DNA of 64,000 nucleotides from Cymbidium sinense (GCA_021442155.1 CM038232.1:64201436-64265435), one strand, 5' to 3'. Positions 1 through 11,085 are shown, numbered from the stretch's first letter. The notes: generated by a model not told the origin, from the sequence alone. Program-made: numbers and translations.

Positions 1-12
1 TCACCAATTTAT

Positions 13-214
13 TGGTTTGGTTCGACTATTATTTTATATGCTGTTGGGATTACTTTGCTGGTTGGCCAAGTGAACTGCCTGGTTTGGTTCAGCTATTATT
101 CTGGACATGGTATTAGGATTACTTTGCTGGTTAACTGAGCTTCACTATGGTTTGGTTCAACTATTATTTTGGATATGGTATTGGGATTACTTTGCAGGTT
201 TGGAGAGCTTTGCT
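13..214. repeat. Tandem repeat, about 67 bp x 3
   Basis: Three consecutive copies begin at 13, 80 and 148, each opening with TGGTTTGGTTC and holding a shared GGGATTACTTTGC block. The spacing is 67 then 68 bp. The copies differ by scattered substitutions, so the array is not very recent. The open frame across it (107-439) is a by-product of the repeat and resembles no protein I know. Confidence 0.8.
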
Positions 215-1073
215 GCCTTGTTTGGTGCGGCTGCTTTGTTGGAATTGCTATGGACCTATCACCATTTTGCTGGTTTGGCTAGATTTGTTAGTTTGGGATT
301 TGTTGTGGTCAGATTTTTTTTTTCAGGACAATTTACTTACATACCACTAAATTTACATGCATGCTTCTTTATATTAAATGCTTATATTCTAATTTTCAGT
401 GGGAGCAATGATAGCAATAATGAAATGATCAATGTATAAATACGGCTGGTGACTTTTTTTGTGTGTTATTAACCTCTTAGAGGCTTAGAGTTAGAGCTTG
501 CGATTTCTCAAATTTATTTTTGCCCTATACGTATACATGGTGGCCATATTTTTCAAATATTACACTTGAATCTTGTAAACAAGTGATATTTTTATAGTTG
601 AGCTTGAGCTCCAATATATATATATATATACTTGAAGGTTTCAAGGAGAAATGCTAAGAATGATCTCAACATAAGTGATACTTCAACAAATCTTGGATAT
701 GATGTACTGTTGTAATTTTTTTCTCTTTTTTTTGTTAGTAGATTTTTTTCTTATTTGGTGTAGCTTTATGATATAATGTACTATTGTAATCTTGCACTAA
801 TTTAAAATCCTCTTTATGATATGTATATATTTAATTTAGTTAATAAATTTTCCCTCTTTTTTGCTTCTACATTTGCACTCTTTCATTTTTTTAATATGCT
901 TATGTTATTTGGTTTATCAAAAATTGAACCGAATAAATCGAAGTACTATTTGATTTATTTGGATCAATTTTTAGTTTATAAGCTCCATTTTGGTCGGTTC
1001 AATTTTTTTTTTTGTTTGGTTCAATTTATTTGGTTTGATGAAAATGCCAATCGAATTAACAAAACTGACTGAA
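215..1073. other. T-rich non-coding stretch
   Basis: This stretch is AT-rich with long T runs and a short (TA)n run near 617-631. No coding region or RNA gene is visible. From about 900 it becomes rich in Phe/Asn/Lys-type codons simply because of base composition. Confidence 0.6.
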
Positions 1074-1085
1074 TGCACACCCCTA
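890..1085. mobile_element. Possible hAT-like MITE end
   Basis: Repeated motifs of the GGTTCAATTT/AACCGAAT kind lead up to TGCACACCCCTA at 1074-1085. Read on the minus strand this starts TAGGGGTGTGCA, a terminal sequence common in plant hAT-derived miniature elements (family knowledge). I did not find the matching opposite terminus or a target duplication in the window, so this is one possible end only. Confidence 0.25.
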
Positions 1086-1945
1086 ATCAAGACATCATTG
1101 ATGATTCAAAGCTCCTAAGTGATTTTGCTTGATGTAGAATAGGTTACTAGACATTCAAAGTATATTGATAACTTGAGAAGATCTTTTTAAGGTTGATTTT
1201 GGGGCAGCTTTTTACCTATGGTGGGTCCAAATGGCACTACTTGTTGTATTTAAGGAACTACCTTTTGGCTACATTTTGAAGAAGCAGTAGTGGCAAAGCT
1301 GTGTTTCCTAACCTGGCCTGGTAAAGTGTGGTGGCTGCTACAAAGCTACAATCTGACTTTTTTTATAGTGCGGTGGCTTCTACAACATCAGCATCACTAC
1401 ATTTTTATATCACTCAACTATTTCAAACAAACTCTAAGATGAGTGAAGAATGGAGGCACAACTCCACCTTTGAGGTTTGGTGATTCTAAGAAGATTTTTT
1501 TATTTTGAGAAGGAGGGTCATTTTTACTAAGGCAATGCATAAATATTTTATGCATCTTTATTAAATATCAAGTGTCCCTTTAATCAAGTGTTCATCAAAT
1601 AAATAAGATATTTTGATTGCTTACTTTCTCCTAGGATTACATATGATTGGTTAAGATCACTCTACAAGATAAAATTTTAAATTTAATTTATTATTTCTCT
1701 ATCATTTTGAGACCCTACAATGAAGCTTTATAGGGTTTCAACATGAAGAGTATGTTCATGTATTAAGTCACTTTTTCTTCAAGGTTCATCAATTCATATA
1801 GTCTTTAATACAACAATGTCTACAAAACATGGTTTGAGCTTAAGTTTATTCTTGAAAGATAGAACAAATTAATTCTTAATAAAAGTTTAAATGAAAAATA
1901 CATATTTGTATTAAAATTTAATTTTAATAATCAAGGTTAGAAACT
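1086..1945. other. Non-coding stretch with a short internal duplication
   Basis: No gene is visible. Two diverged copies of a GTGTGGTGGCTGCTACAA-like motif lie at about 1327 and 1369, possibly the remains of a small DNA element. The rest is AT-rich and featureless. Confidence 0.5.
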
Positions 1946-2691
1946 TGGAATATAAGTTCTCTTATAGATAAAATAATGGAATTAATATATATTATGGTTC
2001 ATAGGAAGATAAATATTTTATGTATTAAAAAATTAAATAGGTTGGTGAGAAGGCCAAAGAGATTGATAGTTTAAGTCTTAAATTTTGGTATTTAGGTAGA
2101 AGTCAAATTAGAAATGGTGTGGTGTGATTATAGATAAAAGTTTGAAGGATAATGTTATAAATATTAATTGATTTGGAGATAGGATTATAACTTTAAAGAT
2201 TATTGTTGATACTAAAATTATCAATGTTATAAGTGTTTATGCACCTCAATTAGGTTTGGATGTAGGCTCAAAAGAAAAATTTTGGAATGAATTAGAGGGA
2301 TTAATATAAAAGTACCTCTTGAAGAAAAATTATTTATTGGATGAGATTTAAATGGACATGTTGGTAGAGTGGTAATAGATTTTAAAAGTATTCATGGTGG
2401 CTATAAATTTGGAGTGACTAATGAAGAAGGTAGGACTATATTAGATTTTACTTTAGCCTATGATTTTATAGTTGCTAATACTTTATTTAATAAAAGAGAT
2501 GAGTATATTATTACTTATAAAAATGAATCTAGTAAAATACAGATTGATTATTTTTTGATAAGAAAAATATATCATTTATATTGTAAGGATTGTAAGGTCA
2601 TTCCGAGTGAAAGTTTAAGTACTCAACATCAACTGTTAGTTTTAGATTTTAAGATGAAAGATTGGAAGATGAAAATAATTAAATTATTATC
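1946..2691 (+). pseudogene. RTE LINE endonuclease domain (decayed)
   Basis: This is the apurinic/apyrimidinic-like endonuclease that nicks target DNA to prime reverse transcription. The read-through begins with Trp-Asn at 1946 and continues with motifs expected of plant RTE endonucleases: RKIN, then VYAPQ near 2238, then a DLNGHVG stretch at about 2346. The longest open piece (2369-2695) holds HGGYKFG, IANTLFNKR, QIDYFLIRK, DCKVIPSESL and TQHQLLVLDF in the order seen in that family. Damage includes frameshifts, stops such as TGA just before DLNGHVG, and loss of the glutamate in the usual QETKW motif, which reads KKLNR here. No activity is expected. Many plant genome annotations call such domains craniofacial-development-protein-2-like, but they are transposon proteins. 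Confidence 0.85.
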
Positions 2692-3500
2692 CTAGGATTA
2701 AATGGGGCACTTAAAGAACAATAATAAAAATATTTTTAAGATCAAGGTACAAGAGATTAGAATTTGTGATGTTCATAAGGAAGCTAATGATATGTGGGAA
2801 AAAGTAGCAAGTGAAATTAAGCACGTTGCAAAAAATGTGCTTGGAGAATCAAAAGGAAAAGCTTCTTTTAATAAAAATAATTGGTGGTGGAGTCAAAATA
2901 TGCAAAAAAAAGATAAGAAATAAAAAAAGCATTATTATAAAACTTAGTTTAGATGTAAAACTCAGAGAATTATGAAATATATAAATTAGCTCAGAGATTC
3001 TAAGAAAATAATATATGATGCCAAAAATTTACCTTTTAATGATTTATACAATAGATTGGATACCAAAGAAGGTGAAAAATGTATGTATAAGTTAGCCAAC
3101 CAAAGAGATAAGAGATGCTAAAGATCTAGTTCAAGTGAGGTGTATTAAAGATAAAATCATAAAGTGCTTTTCTTAGAAGATGATATTGAAAATAGGTGGA
3201 TGAGGTATTTTGATAAACTTTTCAATGAACGATCTGAAAATATGATTGATTTTAGCAACCTTAATACCCTAAATAAAAATAGAAAATTTTTTTATCATCG
3301 TATTAGTAAATTTGAAGTTAGGGAAACTTGAAAGAAAATGAAATGTGAAAAAAATAGTAGGACCTGATGATATTTTATCAGGGAATTTCTTGGCTTACAA
3401 ATATTTTTAATGTTATTTTAAAGACTAAAAATATGTTAGATGAGTGGAAAAGAGTTTGTTGGTTCCTATATTTAAAAATAAAGGTGATGCCCAATAGTGT
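2692..3500 (+). pseudogene. RTE LINE linker between endonuclease and RT
   Basis: This segment joins the endonuclease to the reverse transcriptase in RTE elements and has no known catalytic role. An open piece at 2702-2923 has the linker's usual features: a region around NDMWEKVASEIKHVAKNV, then a NKNNWWW cluster. Later frames give DLYNRLDTKEGEK (about 3037-3075) and RWMRYFDKLFNE (about 3195-3230), both landmarks of this family. Stops and frame changes are frequent. The order of landmarks is preserved, so this is a point-mutated copy rather than a rearranged one. Confidence 0.75.
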
Positions 3501-4313
3501 ACTAATTATAGAGGAATTTAATTAATGTGTCATAAATTAAAATTATGGGAGAGAGTAATTGAGCATAGGTTAAGATGTGATACAAAAGTTTCTCACAATC
3601 AGTTTGGTTTCATGCTAGGTAGATCTACTATGGATGTTATACATTTGTCAAGAGGTTTGATGGAGAAGTGTAGAGAAAGTAAAAAAGATCTACATATGAT
3701 ATTTATTGATTTAGAGAAAGCTTACTATAAAGTTTCAAGAGATGTTCTTTAGACAGTTTAGAAAAGAAAGGAGTTAACATTGGTTATATTTAAGTCATTA
3801 TGGATATGTATACTAGAGCTATTACTTGTGTCCAAACATAAGGAGGATTGACAAAATATTTTCCTATTTCAGTTAGATTACATCATGGATTAGCTTTAAG
3901 CCCTTATCATTTTGTTTTAGTTTTGGATGTTCTTACAAGGCAAAATATTTTCTTATTTCAGTTAGATTACATTATGGATTAGCTTTAAGCCCTTATCATT
4001 TTGTTTTAGTTTTGGATGTTCTTACAAGGCATTTATAGGAAGATGTACCTTGGTGTATGCTCTTTGCTAATGACATTCTTCTGATAAGACTAGACAGGGA
4101 GTCCAAGAGAAACTTGAATTATAGAGGACAACCTTAGAGTCTAAAGGTTTTTGTTTAAGTAGATCTAAAACTTAATATATGGAGTGTAAATTTAGTTGTA
4201 AAAGTTATAGTGGTAGTGTTGTGATATTGGGTGAACAAGTCATTAAAAAGAGTGAGTGATTTAGATATTTAGGCTCCATTGTTCAAAATGATGGTGAAAT
4301 AGATAGAGATGTT
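3501..4313 (+). pseudogene. RTE LINE reverse transcriptase (truncated, broken)
   Basis: This is the reverse transcriptase of the LINE. It starts at NYRGI (about 3509) and continues in an open piece at 3525-3752 with [23 protein letters not shown] and [15 protein letters not shown], matching RT blocks of the RTE clade; FIDLEKAY carries the first catalytic aspartate. The second catalytic motif, normally FADD, reads FAND near 4065, so one catalytic Asp is lost by a G-to-A change. An 89-bp tandem duplication (3852-4029) shifts the frame. The last recognisable residues are a GSIVQNDGEIDRDV block ending at 4313. The thumb and C-terminal region are cut off by the inserted LTR. Confidence 0.85.
3852..4029 (+). 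repeat. 89-bp tandem duplication inside the LINE RT
   Basis: Two adjacent copies (3852-3940 and 3941-4029) differ at only two positions, both C in the first copy and T in the second. The unit length is not a multiple of three, so the duplication itself breaks the reading frame. It is much younger than the many other lesions in the element. Confidence 0.9.
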
Positions 4314-5755
4314 TGTTGGTTCTCTTTTCTATGGAATAGAGAAAAGAAATGACACCACATAGAGTTTAAGAATATTTTATTTAGATGATCAAATATGGCA
4401 TTAAGGAATAAAAATATTATCTCAAAAGATAAATATGCAATCCTATAATGGACTCAATCATTTCGATAAAAGACTCCTAAGGCTAATTGGTCTTTCATGT
4501 ATGAGAGTATTTTCCCCTGAACTACATGAAAAAGTAGAACAGGGTCAATTTTATCTTAGGATCATGGTTCCCTATAAAGGTAAGCATCTACAGTTAATTA
4601 CATCTTAGGAAGGGTCTCTTCCTAAGAATACTCTTGATTAAAGAAATAAGTGGTTATTCCTAGAGACTACTAAGGTAGCTTTCAAAGGATTGATTTTGGG
4701 AGATTCAATTGGGAGAGGTCCAAATTGGACAAAGTTATTTTCATGAGTCAAATGGAAAAAAGTGGGAAATGACTATTGATATTGGGATGCCCAATAGATA
4801 TTTCATCTATCTTATGATTGGGCTTCAAATTTGGGATTTAATTTTAGAATTCAAGTTATCATTTTCTTAGAAATCAAGAGCTTAGATTCTAGCCGCACAA
4901 GACTACAAAAATGCCTAGGGTTGAAGACTTATTTCTAAAAGGATGCTTCAAAACCTAGTCTACAGGTGTTTCTGACACATGTTAGATGCTCGACCTAGTT
5001 CTATTCTTGGGAATCATTGGTCATTCCCTTCAGTTGAAAGGAACTAACCTATCTCGACTCTTACGGACAACCCGCCTGGAGAAGTTGCTAACACCACCTA
5101 AGAGCATTTTAAAACCATGAGGCTATGTCATATGAATGCAAGATGGCTTGGCTATGATAGTTTTAGGAAAGAAATCTATGAACCTAGACTTACTCCCTAA
5201 CCCCTAAGATTATGTAGGGTATAAAGATGCACCTAACTGATGCACATTTTTCAGATTTTAATAAATTTTGACTCAAGATTCACTTAGGTCATAGGAATGC
5301 AATTTATGCCTAATGCATGCAATTAGAAAAAGATTATGGGCCAAATCGAATAGAAGAAGGTGTACTTCCACCATAGGCTCTCAAAGGTCAAGCCTGTTCT
5401 CTAGCGGATGGAAGTCGCTCATTAATCAAGAGTGAAATAATATGATTATGCATGATATTAAAACATCCAGCTAAGGGGTTGCTACATATTTTATCTTGCT
5501 TTAATGGCCTAGGATTTTATATGATGATTATGAATTATATTTATTTTTATATTTTAGTTGATTTAGTTAGGTAGAAAATTTAGTTTATCCTACGAGCCTA
5601 CGCTCATACACATCATACAAACATAGAAAGAAACCTAAGAAAAGCATGTTGTTTCTATTACACCCAAAATAAATCAAGCCAAATTAAATTATATAAGAAA
5701 AAGGCCAATGCAGTAAAATCGTGTACATCCGGAAGAAAGAAAATTACAGTTGGCC

Positions 5756-5761
5756 TTTATA
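5756..5761 (-). promoter_or_regulatory. Candidate TATA box, left family A LTR
   Basis: The minus strand reads TATAAAGG here. The equivalent place in the other LTR copies reads TATAAGG (17848-17853, 34491-34496) or TATAAAA (53964-53969). The motif sits about 1.44 kb from the primer-site end of the LTR. Conservation of position across diverged copies supports a core promoter, but no transcript evidence is available. Confidence 0.45.
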
Positions 5762-8055
5762 CAACGCCTAGAACTACAAGTTCGGATCTATGGGTCTTCT
5801 TTCCAAAAGTCTCCTTCTTCAAGGACATCCATCAGGGCTCCACGGGACCACCCACCATTTCGGTTGTCACTCCTCACTAATCCTAGACCCCATAAATCCT
5901 ATCCTAATTCTAAGCTCAAGTTTACATTTAAAATTTAAAAGAAATCCTAATTCATGCAAAACAGATGTTAGGAAATACACACGGTACACAAAGCAGTTTA
6001 TACTTTACAAACATATGGGCTTAGCATTAGTTGCTTGCCAAGCCCACCTGTCCAATGGACTATGTTAAGGGGTTTTTAGCACTTGCAAGCAAACAATAAT
6101 TTTATGATTTATTTATTACAGTGATCCCTTTAACACAGTCCCCTACAAAAAATAATGTTAAATCTAGAAAGAATGCCCTAACATCCAGTCTAATGAATAA
6201 ACAAGCCTAGGCATCCAGCCTAAAGCAATACACCACACAAACATGTGAAGTAAAGCACAACATATCACAAGAGATTAAAAGAAAATCACAGAAAGATCTA
6301 ACCTAGATCTAAGGTCCGTGATCTAAGTAATCTAGTGTGGTAGAAGTAGAGTTTGTGTGGTAAGACTTTACTAGGATTTTAAGTTTAAGTTTGAAGTTTG
6401 AATTGGTCTAATTTTTACCATTGGTTGGTTTCAATTCAAATGATTTAATGATTTAATTCCCATTTTATGTTCATTTTATTTGGTTAATATTGTATAGGTT
6501 TTCAAGAATAAGAAATAGAATGAATTTCATTTTTAGGTGAAACTCACTTTATTTCGCATCCTAAATCCTAATGAGGTTTCCAAAAGGCTAACTAAAATCC
6601 TTAAGTATTTTAATAAATTCTTTTGATTTCATTTATGTTTGGATTTGACTTTTATTATTTCATTTGTTTGAATTATTTTGTTTAATTTAACTTATTTGAT
6701 TTATTTCATTTTGAATTAAGTTATATGGATTTCATTTGATTTAGCTTATGTTATTTTAAAGAGTTTGATTTAAGTTTGATTTCATCCAATTTAACTTAAG
6801 ATATTAAATTATGAATTTGTAAGCTTAAGTTTTAAGTCTGTTAATATGAATTAATATCTTAGGTTTGTTCATGATTACTCTTAACCTTAAAGTACTTAGG
6901 TTAATTCATTGATGATTTTTAATTAAGTTTTGTCATTAAGTATTGATTAAATTCTTAGACTTAGAAAGTTTTGATGAATTACCATAAGTATTTCTGATGT
7001 TTATTTCAGATTTATTCAATTTATTTGTTGATTTAATGAATTAATGATTACTCCTAATTATTATTTAGTTCATATTGACCTAGATATTTAGAAAATCGAT
7101 AATTCCAACTTTGTCAACCAATTGGTTTGATATAATTATGGAAAATTTGGTTACATGGCAATTTTATGTTTATAAAGTTTCAACTTGATTAGAGATGTAA
7201 TTATGGTGTAATTAAGGTTTTAATTATTTTATTAAAACCTAAATTAAGCCAAATTTATTAAGATTCATTAAGGGATTTTATTTTTCCCTTATTATTTACT
7301 AAAATACCTTTCTAATGAGGGTTTATTCATAATTTTTAGTTAACTAGTTGATTTATTATGATTTAATTAATTTTAGGTCATTTAATTGAATTATTTAATT
7401 CTTTTAATTACCAAATTGAGTTAATTAGAGATCTATTAGGTTCATATAGGTTTGACTAGGTTTAATTAATATTCTAATATTCATTAATATTCATTATGTT
7501 GATTTAAGGTTATTAGATTAAAGTTTTCTAATTATTTCATTAAAGGTAATTAATTTAATTAATTTAAAGGTTAAACACATGAAATTATAATTTTCCTTGA
7601 ATTTAGAGAATTAAATCTCCAAAAATTTACCTAAGGTTTATTTTAAGCTTAATTTCATTTCCCCAAAGTTTTGAATTAATTGGATTATTAATTAGAGAGT
7701 AATTAAGATTTAATGTTTCAATTAAACCCAAATTAAGGAAAAAGAACCCAGTAAAATTTGGGTATTTTAATTTCTATGGATTCCTCTCATCAAGACGAAT
7801 CCATAGAGCTTTTATTTGTATTTTTAATTTTTTCTCAATTTTATGTGATTTTTTGAAATTTTGAAGATTTTTATAAATTAATTAAGCCGTTATTTAACTA
7901 ATATTAACGGTTTTAATGGCTTTTAAGTGAGCCGATCCCAGGCATTTTATTAAAATGATATTGGTTTCGATGAGATCATAGATACCGATCCTGGGATCGG
8001 GATCGCATGTCAATGCACGCGCGCGTCGCGTTGGAGAAAATGTAGGATGATCTTG

Positions 8056-8082
8056 GACCATCCGATCATGGATCGGATGGTC
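8056..8082. promoter_or_regulatory. Perfect palindrome in the LTR U3 region
   Basis: Arms GACCATCCGATC and GATCGGATGGTC (12 bp each) flank the 3-bp loop ATG. Related palindromes with the same GATC-centred arms occur in the matching GC-richer part of other copies (28269-28295, 56928-56948, 59058-59074, 63874-63892). It may be a protein-binding dyad or an RNA/DNA hairpin. Its function is unknown. Confidence 0.7.
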
Positions 8083-9122
8083 TGGATCATCCCTGCGGTC
8101 CTTAAGGGGTTTAAAGCAGTCATTTGGCTAGATCTGGACAGTCAGATCCAAATAGAAAGATCGGACAATTTGGAGACTATCTTCTTCCCTAAACGGCGAA
8201 ACCCGATCGCCGTTGATGGTTTTCCCTCAACCAGCGGCAATCGACGGTGAATTATGCCTCCATTTTGATCCCAAAATGATCAGTGATCAAATTGGGATCA
8301 ATCTATAAGGTTGGATCCATTTGGCATTCCAACTTCTTTCAGAAAGCTCCAAACTGAAAAGCTCTAAAGCAAATTGAAGGTATGTTAATGGCGAACCTTG
8401 ATTCGTCTCGAGTGGTGAAGTTGATTTGAATGGCTTCAGACCAATGCAAGGGAGTCGTACGTCAAAGGAATTGGACTCTCCTTTCTCAGATTGGTCTCTT
8501 GACCAGGCTTGGATGATCCAAATGGTGTTAGTCATCCTTCTACTCGCCGATGATTTGGGAGGTGGGGAATGGTTTGTTTCCTCTTTTTTTACTGGAGAAG
8601 GTGATGGAAAGGTTGTTATTGCTTGAGGTGAGGTCTAAGTGTAATTTCCTTGTTTGGCCATGGGTTATGTTGCTCTTTTGTTACTGTTTTGGTAGCCAAC
8701 AGTGGCAGGAGAACTTTGGAAGCTTGCTAGATCCCCTCTCTCGCCTACAATTGTTCAGGGCTGGTGGGGAGATAGGGAAGGGAAAATGGATTTTACCTTC
8801 CCATCTTAAATTTTTTAGTTCATTGTTGAGTTTTGTCATTTAGTTCCTTAGTGGCTTAGTTAGGGAAGTTAATTAGCACTTAATTCCCTCATTAGGAAGG
8901 CTTAAAAGGATTAATCTTCATCCCATATGCATTGGTTGAAAGTGATTTGAATTTTCCATGGGTTTGAGTTCAATGTAGCCTATTTAGTTCATTTTGATTT
9001 AAAATTTTAATTTACTTAATCTAGGCCTTAATGAACTCAAATTTCTTTGTTATTATGATTACAAATATTTATTTGATATTTTGGAATTTTTTGGTAATTT
9101 AATTTAGTCAAATTTTAGTGGG

Positions 9123-9273
9123 TTGACTTTTTGATTAAGTGGGCCCACTTAAGTCAACTCTAGGTTGACTAGAGTTGACTTTAGGTTTGACTTTGAATTT
9201 TGAAGTTGGAAATCCTCATTTGAACTTGATATCATTTTATTGCTAAAATGATGTCTTCTAAAAATGAGGTCAA
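9123..9273. promoter_or_regulatory. Cluster of TTGAC (W-box core) motifs at the LTR upstream end
   Basis: TTGAC or its complement occurs at 9123, 9153, 9165, 9175, 9187 and 9269, the last within 10 bp of the LTR end. TTGAC is the core bound by WRKY transcription factors (established knowledge). The cluster lies at the extreme 5' side of the minus-strand LTR, where enhancer elements of retrotransposons usually sit. Confidence 0.45.
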
Positions 9274-9275
9274 CA

Positions 9276-9294
9276 AATGGACCCCCAATATGTG
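9276..9294 (-). other. Candidate polypurine tract next to the 3' LTR
   Basis: On the minus strand ATTGGGGGTCCATT leads directly into the LTR start TGTTGACC. A G-rich run immediately before the 3' LTR is the plus-strand primer site of LTR retrotransposons. This fixes the left LTR as the 3' LTR of a minus-strand element. Confidence 0.6.
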
Positions 9295-9722
9295 TAGTGG
9301 ATTAACTAGAATACATTGCACATATTGGTGTTGACCATATTGATCAACATGCAAATATAAGCTTGGGATTCCAATTCATGACTTTGATTTTTTTTATTTG
9401 AATTTTATTTTGATTTTGATTGTGAAAGATAGGTATATGTATGTATCTTTCTTCTTTTGGAGTGTGATTTATTCTTAGAAACTTAACTTTTCATTAAGTT
9501 CTAGGAAAGAAGAATGTTATTAGTAGACCCAAAGATTGGTCTAACCCTGATGCAATCATTATGCTCAAGGAAAATGCCTTCAGTGAACTTACTCTTTCTT
9601 GAGAATAGTGATGATTCATGTGATTAGCTAATAAGATGGGTCCGTTAAGGGCATGATCCATCCTATTTAGCTAAAGAGAGGAGAGGGGTCTTTAAAGACT
9701 TGATCTAATCCTCAAAATATGA

Positions 9723-10355
9723 TGCCAACTGGGGACTTACTCCTACATGATTAGAAAGAATGACTAAGGGACTTATATCTTTCTGGCTATTAGAAAGGGT
9801 TCATAACAACTTAATCCAATCTAAATTGTGTAACATGAAAGGGGCCTTGATGGCTTGTTCCAATCATGTACACGAAGGTAGGATGCCGACTAAGGACTTA
9901 CTCCTCATGATTAGAAAGAAGGCCGACTAGAGATTTATATCATTCTGGCTATTAGAAATGGGTCAGAAAGACTTAATACAATCTAACTCGCTGTGTAACA
10001 TGAAAGGGGCCTTGATGGCTTGTTCCAATCATGTACACGAAGGTAGGATGCGGGACTTACTCGATGATTAGAAAGAAGGCGATTGGGGACTTATATCTTT
10101 CGGCTATTAGAAAGGGGTCAAAAGACTTAATCCAATCTAACTCACTGTGCATGAAAGGGGCCTTGATGGCTTGTTCCAATCATCTACACAAAGGGATAAT
10201 TAGGGACTTACTCATGATTAGAAAGAAGGCCAACTGGGACTTATATCTTTCTGGCTATTACAAACGGGTCATAAAGACTTAATCCAATCTAACTGCGTGT
10301 AACATGAAAGGGCCTTGATGGCTTGTTCTAATCATGTACACAAGGTAGGAATGGT
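9723..10355. repeat. Tandem array 1, about 150-165 bp x 4
   Basis: Four copies are marked by the landmark GGCCTTGATGGCTTGTTC at about 9843, 10008, 10159 and 10312, spaced 165, 151 and 153 bp. Each copy also carries a GGACTTACTC...ATGATTAGAAAGAA block and a TATATC-TTCTGGCTATTAGAAA-like block. Small indels separate the copies. Confidence 0.85.
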
Positions 10356-10359
10356 GCCA

Positions 10360-11085
10360 GGGGGCTTGCTCCAAACCTACAAAGGTGGTTTTCATGGGAA
10401 TGGTGCACAAAGGCTTAAATATTGAAAAGACATGAGAAAGGTGCCAGGGCTTGCTCCCATCTCAAGTCATGCATGAAAGGTGACAGAGGTGCTATCTCAA
10501 GTCATGAGGTGCCACAGGGCTTGCTCAACCTATAAAGATAGTTTTTCATGGGAATGGTGCACAAAGGCTTACTCCAAACCCAGAAAGACATGAGAAAGGT
10601 GCCACATAGGGCTTGCTCCCATCTCAAGTCATGTATAGGAAAGGTGCCACAAAGGGCTTGCTCCCAACCTATAAAGGTAGTTTTTCATGAGAATGGTGCA
10701 CAAAGGCTTACTCCAAACCCAAAAAGATATTAGAAAGGTGCCACAGAGGGCTTGCTCCCATCTCAAGTCATATAGGAAAGGTGCCATAAAGGGCTTGCTC
10801 CCAACCTATAAAGGTAGTTTTTCATGGGAATGGTGCACAAAGGCTATCGAAACCCAAAAGACATGAGAAAGGTGCCATAGAGGGCTTGCTCCCATCTCAA
10901 GTCATGTATAGGAAAGGTGCCACAAAGGGCTTGCTCCCAACCTATAAAGGTAGTTTTTCATGGGAATGGTGCACAAAGGCTTACTCCAAACCCAGAAAGA
11001 CATGAGAAAGGTGTCATAGAGGGCTTGCTCCCATCTCAAGTCATGTATAGGAAAGGTGCCACAAATGGCTTGCTCCCAACCTATA
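10360..11085. repeat. Tandem array 2, about 137-154 bp x 5
   Basis: The landmark TGGTGCACAAAGGCT-like sequence occurs at 10401, 10555, 10694, 10831 and 10967, spaced 154, 139, 137 and 136 bp. Each unit holds two sub-blocks, each starting AGGTGCCA and followed by GGGCTTGCTCCC, so there is a nested half-unit repeat. The later copies are more alike in length, suggesting recent homogenisation at that side. It adjoins array 1 and shares the theme of a CTTGCTCC-type core. Confidence 0.85.

Larger units (their letters stand above)
1946..4313 (+). mobile_element. RTE-clade LINE, 5' portion, interrupted
   Basis: This is the left part of a non-LTR retrotransposon of the plant RTE clade. In order it holds an endonuclease domain, a linker and most of the reverse transcriptase. 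It stops abruptly at 4313, where an LTR begins with TGTTGG. The 3' end of the same kind of element, in the same orientation, resumes at 29787. Comparison with the usual RTE protein suggests about 80 codons between the two pieces are missing. I see no clean target-site duplication around the inserted block. Several in-frame stops and shifts make it a dead copy. Confidence 0.85.
4314..9275 (-). mobile_element. Family A LTR, left copy (3' LTR of a minus-strand element)
   Basis: A 4962-bp LTR bounded by TGTTGG at 4314 and GTCAACA ending at 9275, so the ends form the TG...CA inverted pair expected of LTRs. The same sequence recurs at 16381 (partial) and 24406-29786. On the minus strand the upstream (U3) part is at the right and the TATA-like motif is at 5756-5761. 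AT-rich DNA fills 6400-7900, and a GC-richer part with a strong palindrome lies at 7920-8300. Open frames inside (for example 5790-6068, 8426-8626, 8550-8843) show no protein similarity and fall in sequence shared with non-coding LTR copies, so I do not call genes. Confidence 0.85.

Noticed and set aside
107..439. 110-codon open frame rich in Trp and Leu
   Set aside because: It runs through the 67-bp tandem repeat and is a product of it. No protein family fits.
1200..1430. Possible miniature inverted-repeat element
   Set aside because: The two GTGTGGTGGCT-like motifs are direct, not inverted, and no terminal repeats or target duplication could be found.
8426..8843. Overlapping open frames of 66 and 97 codons in the left LTR
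   Set aside because: They are not conserved in the right LTR and lie in U3. Treated as chance.
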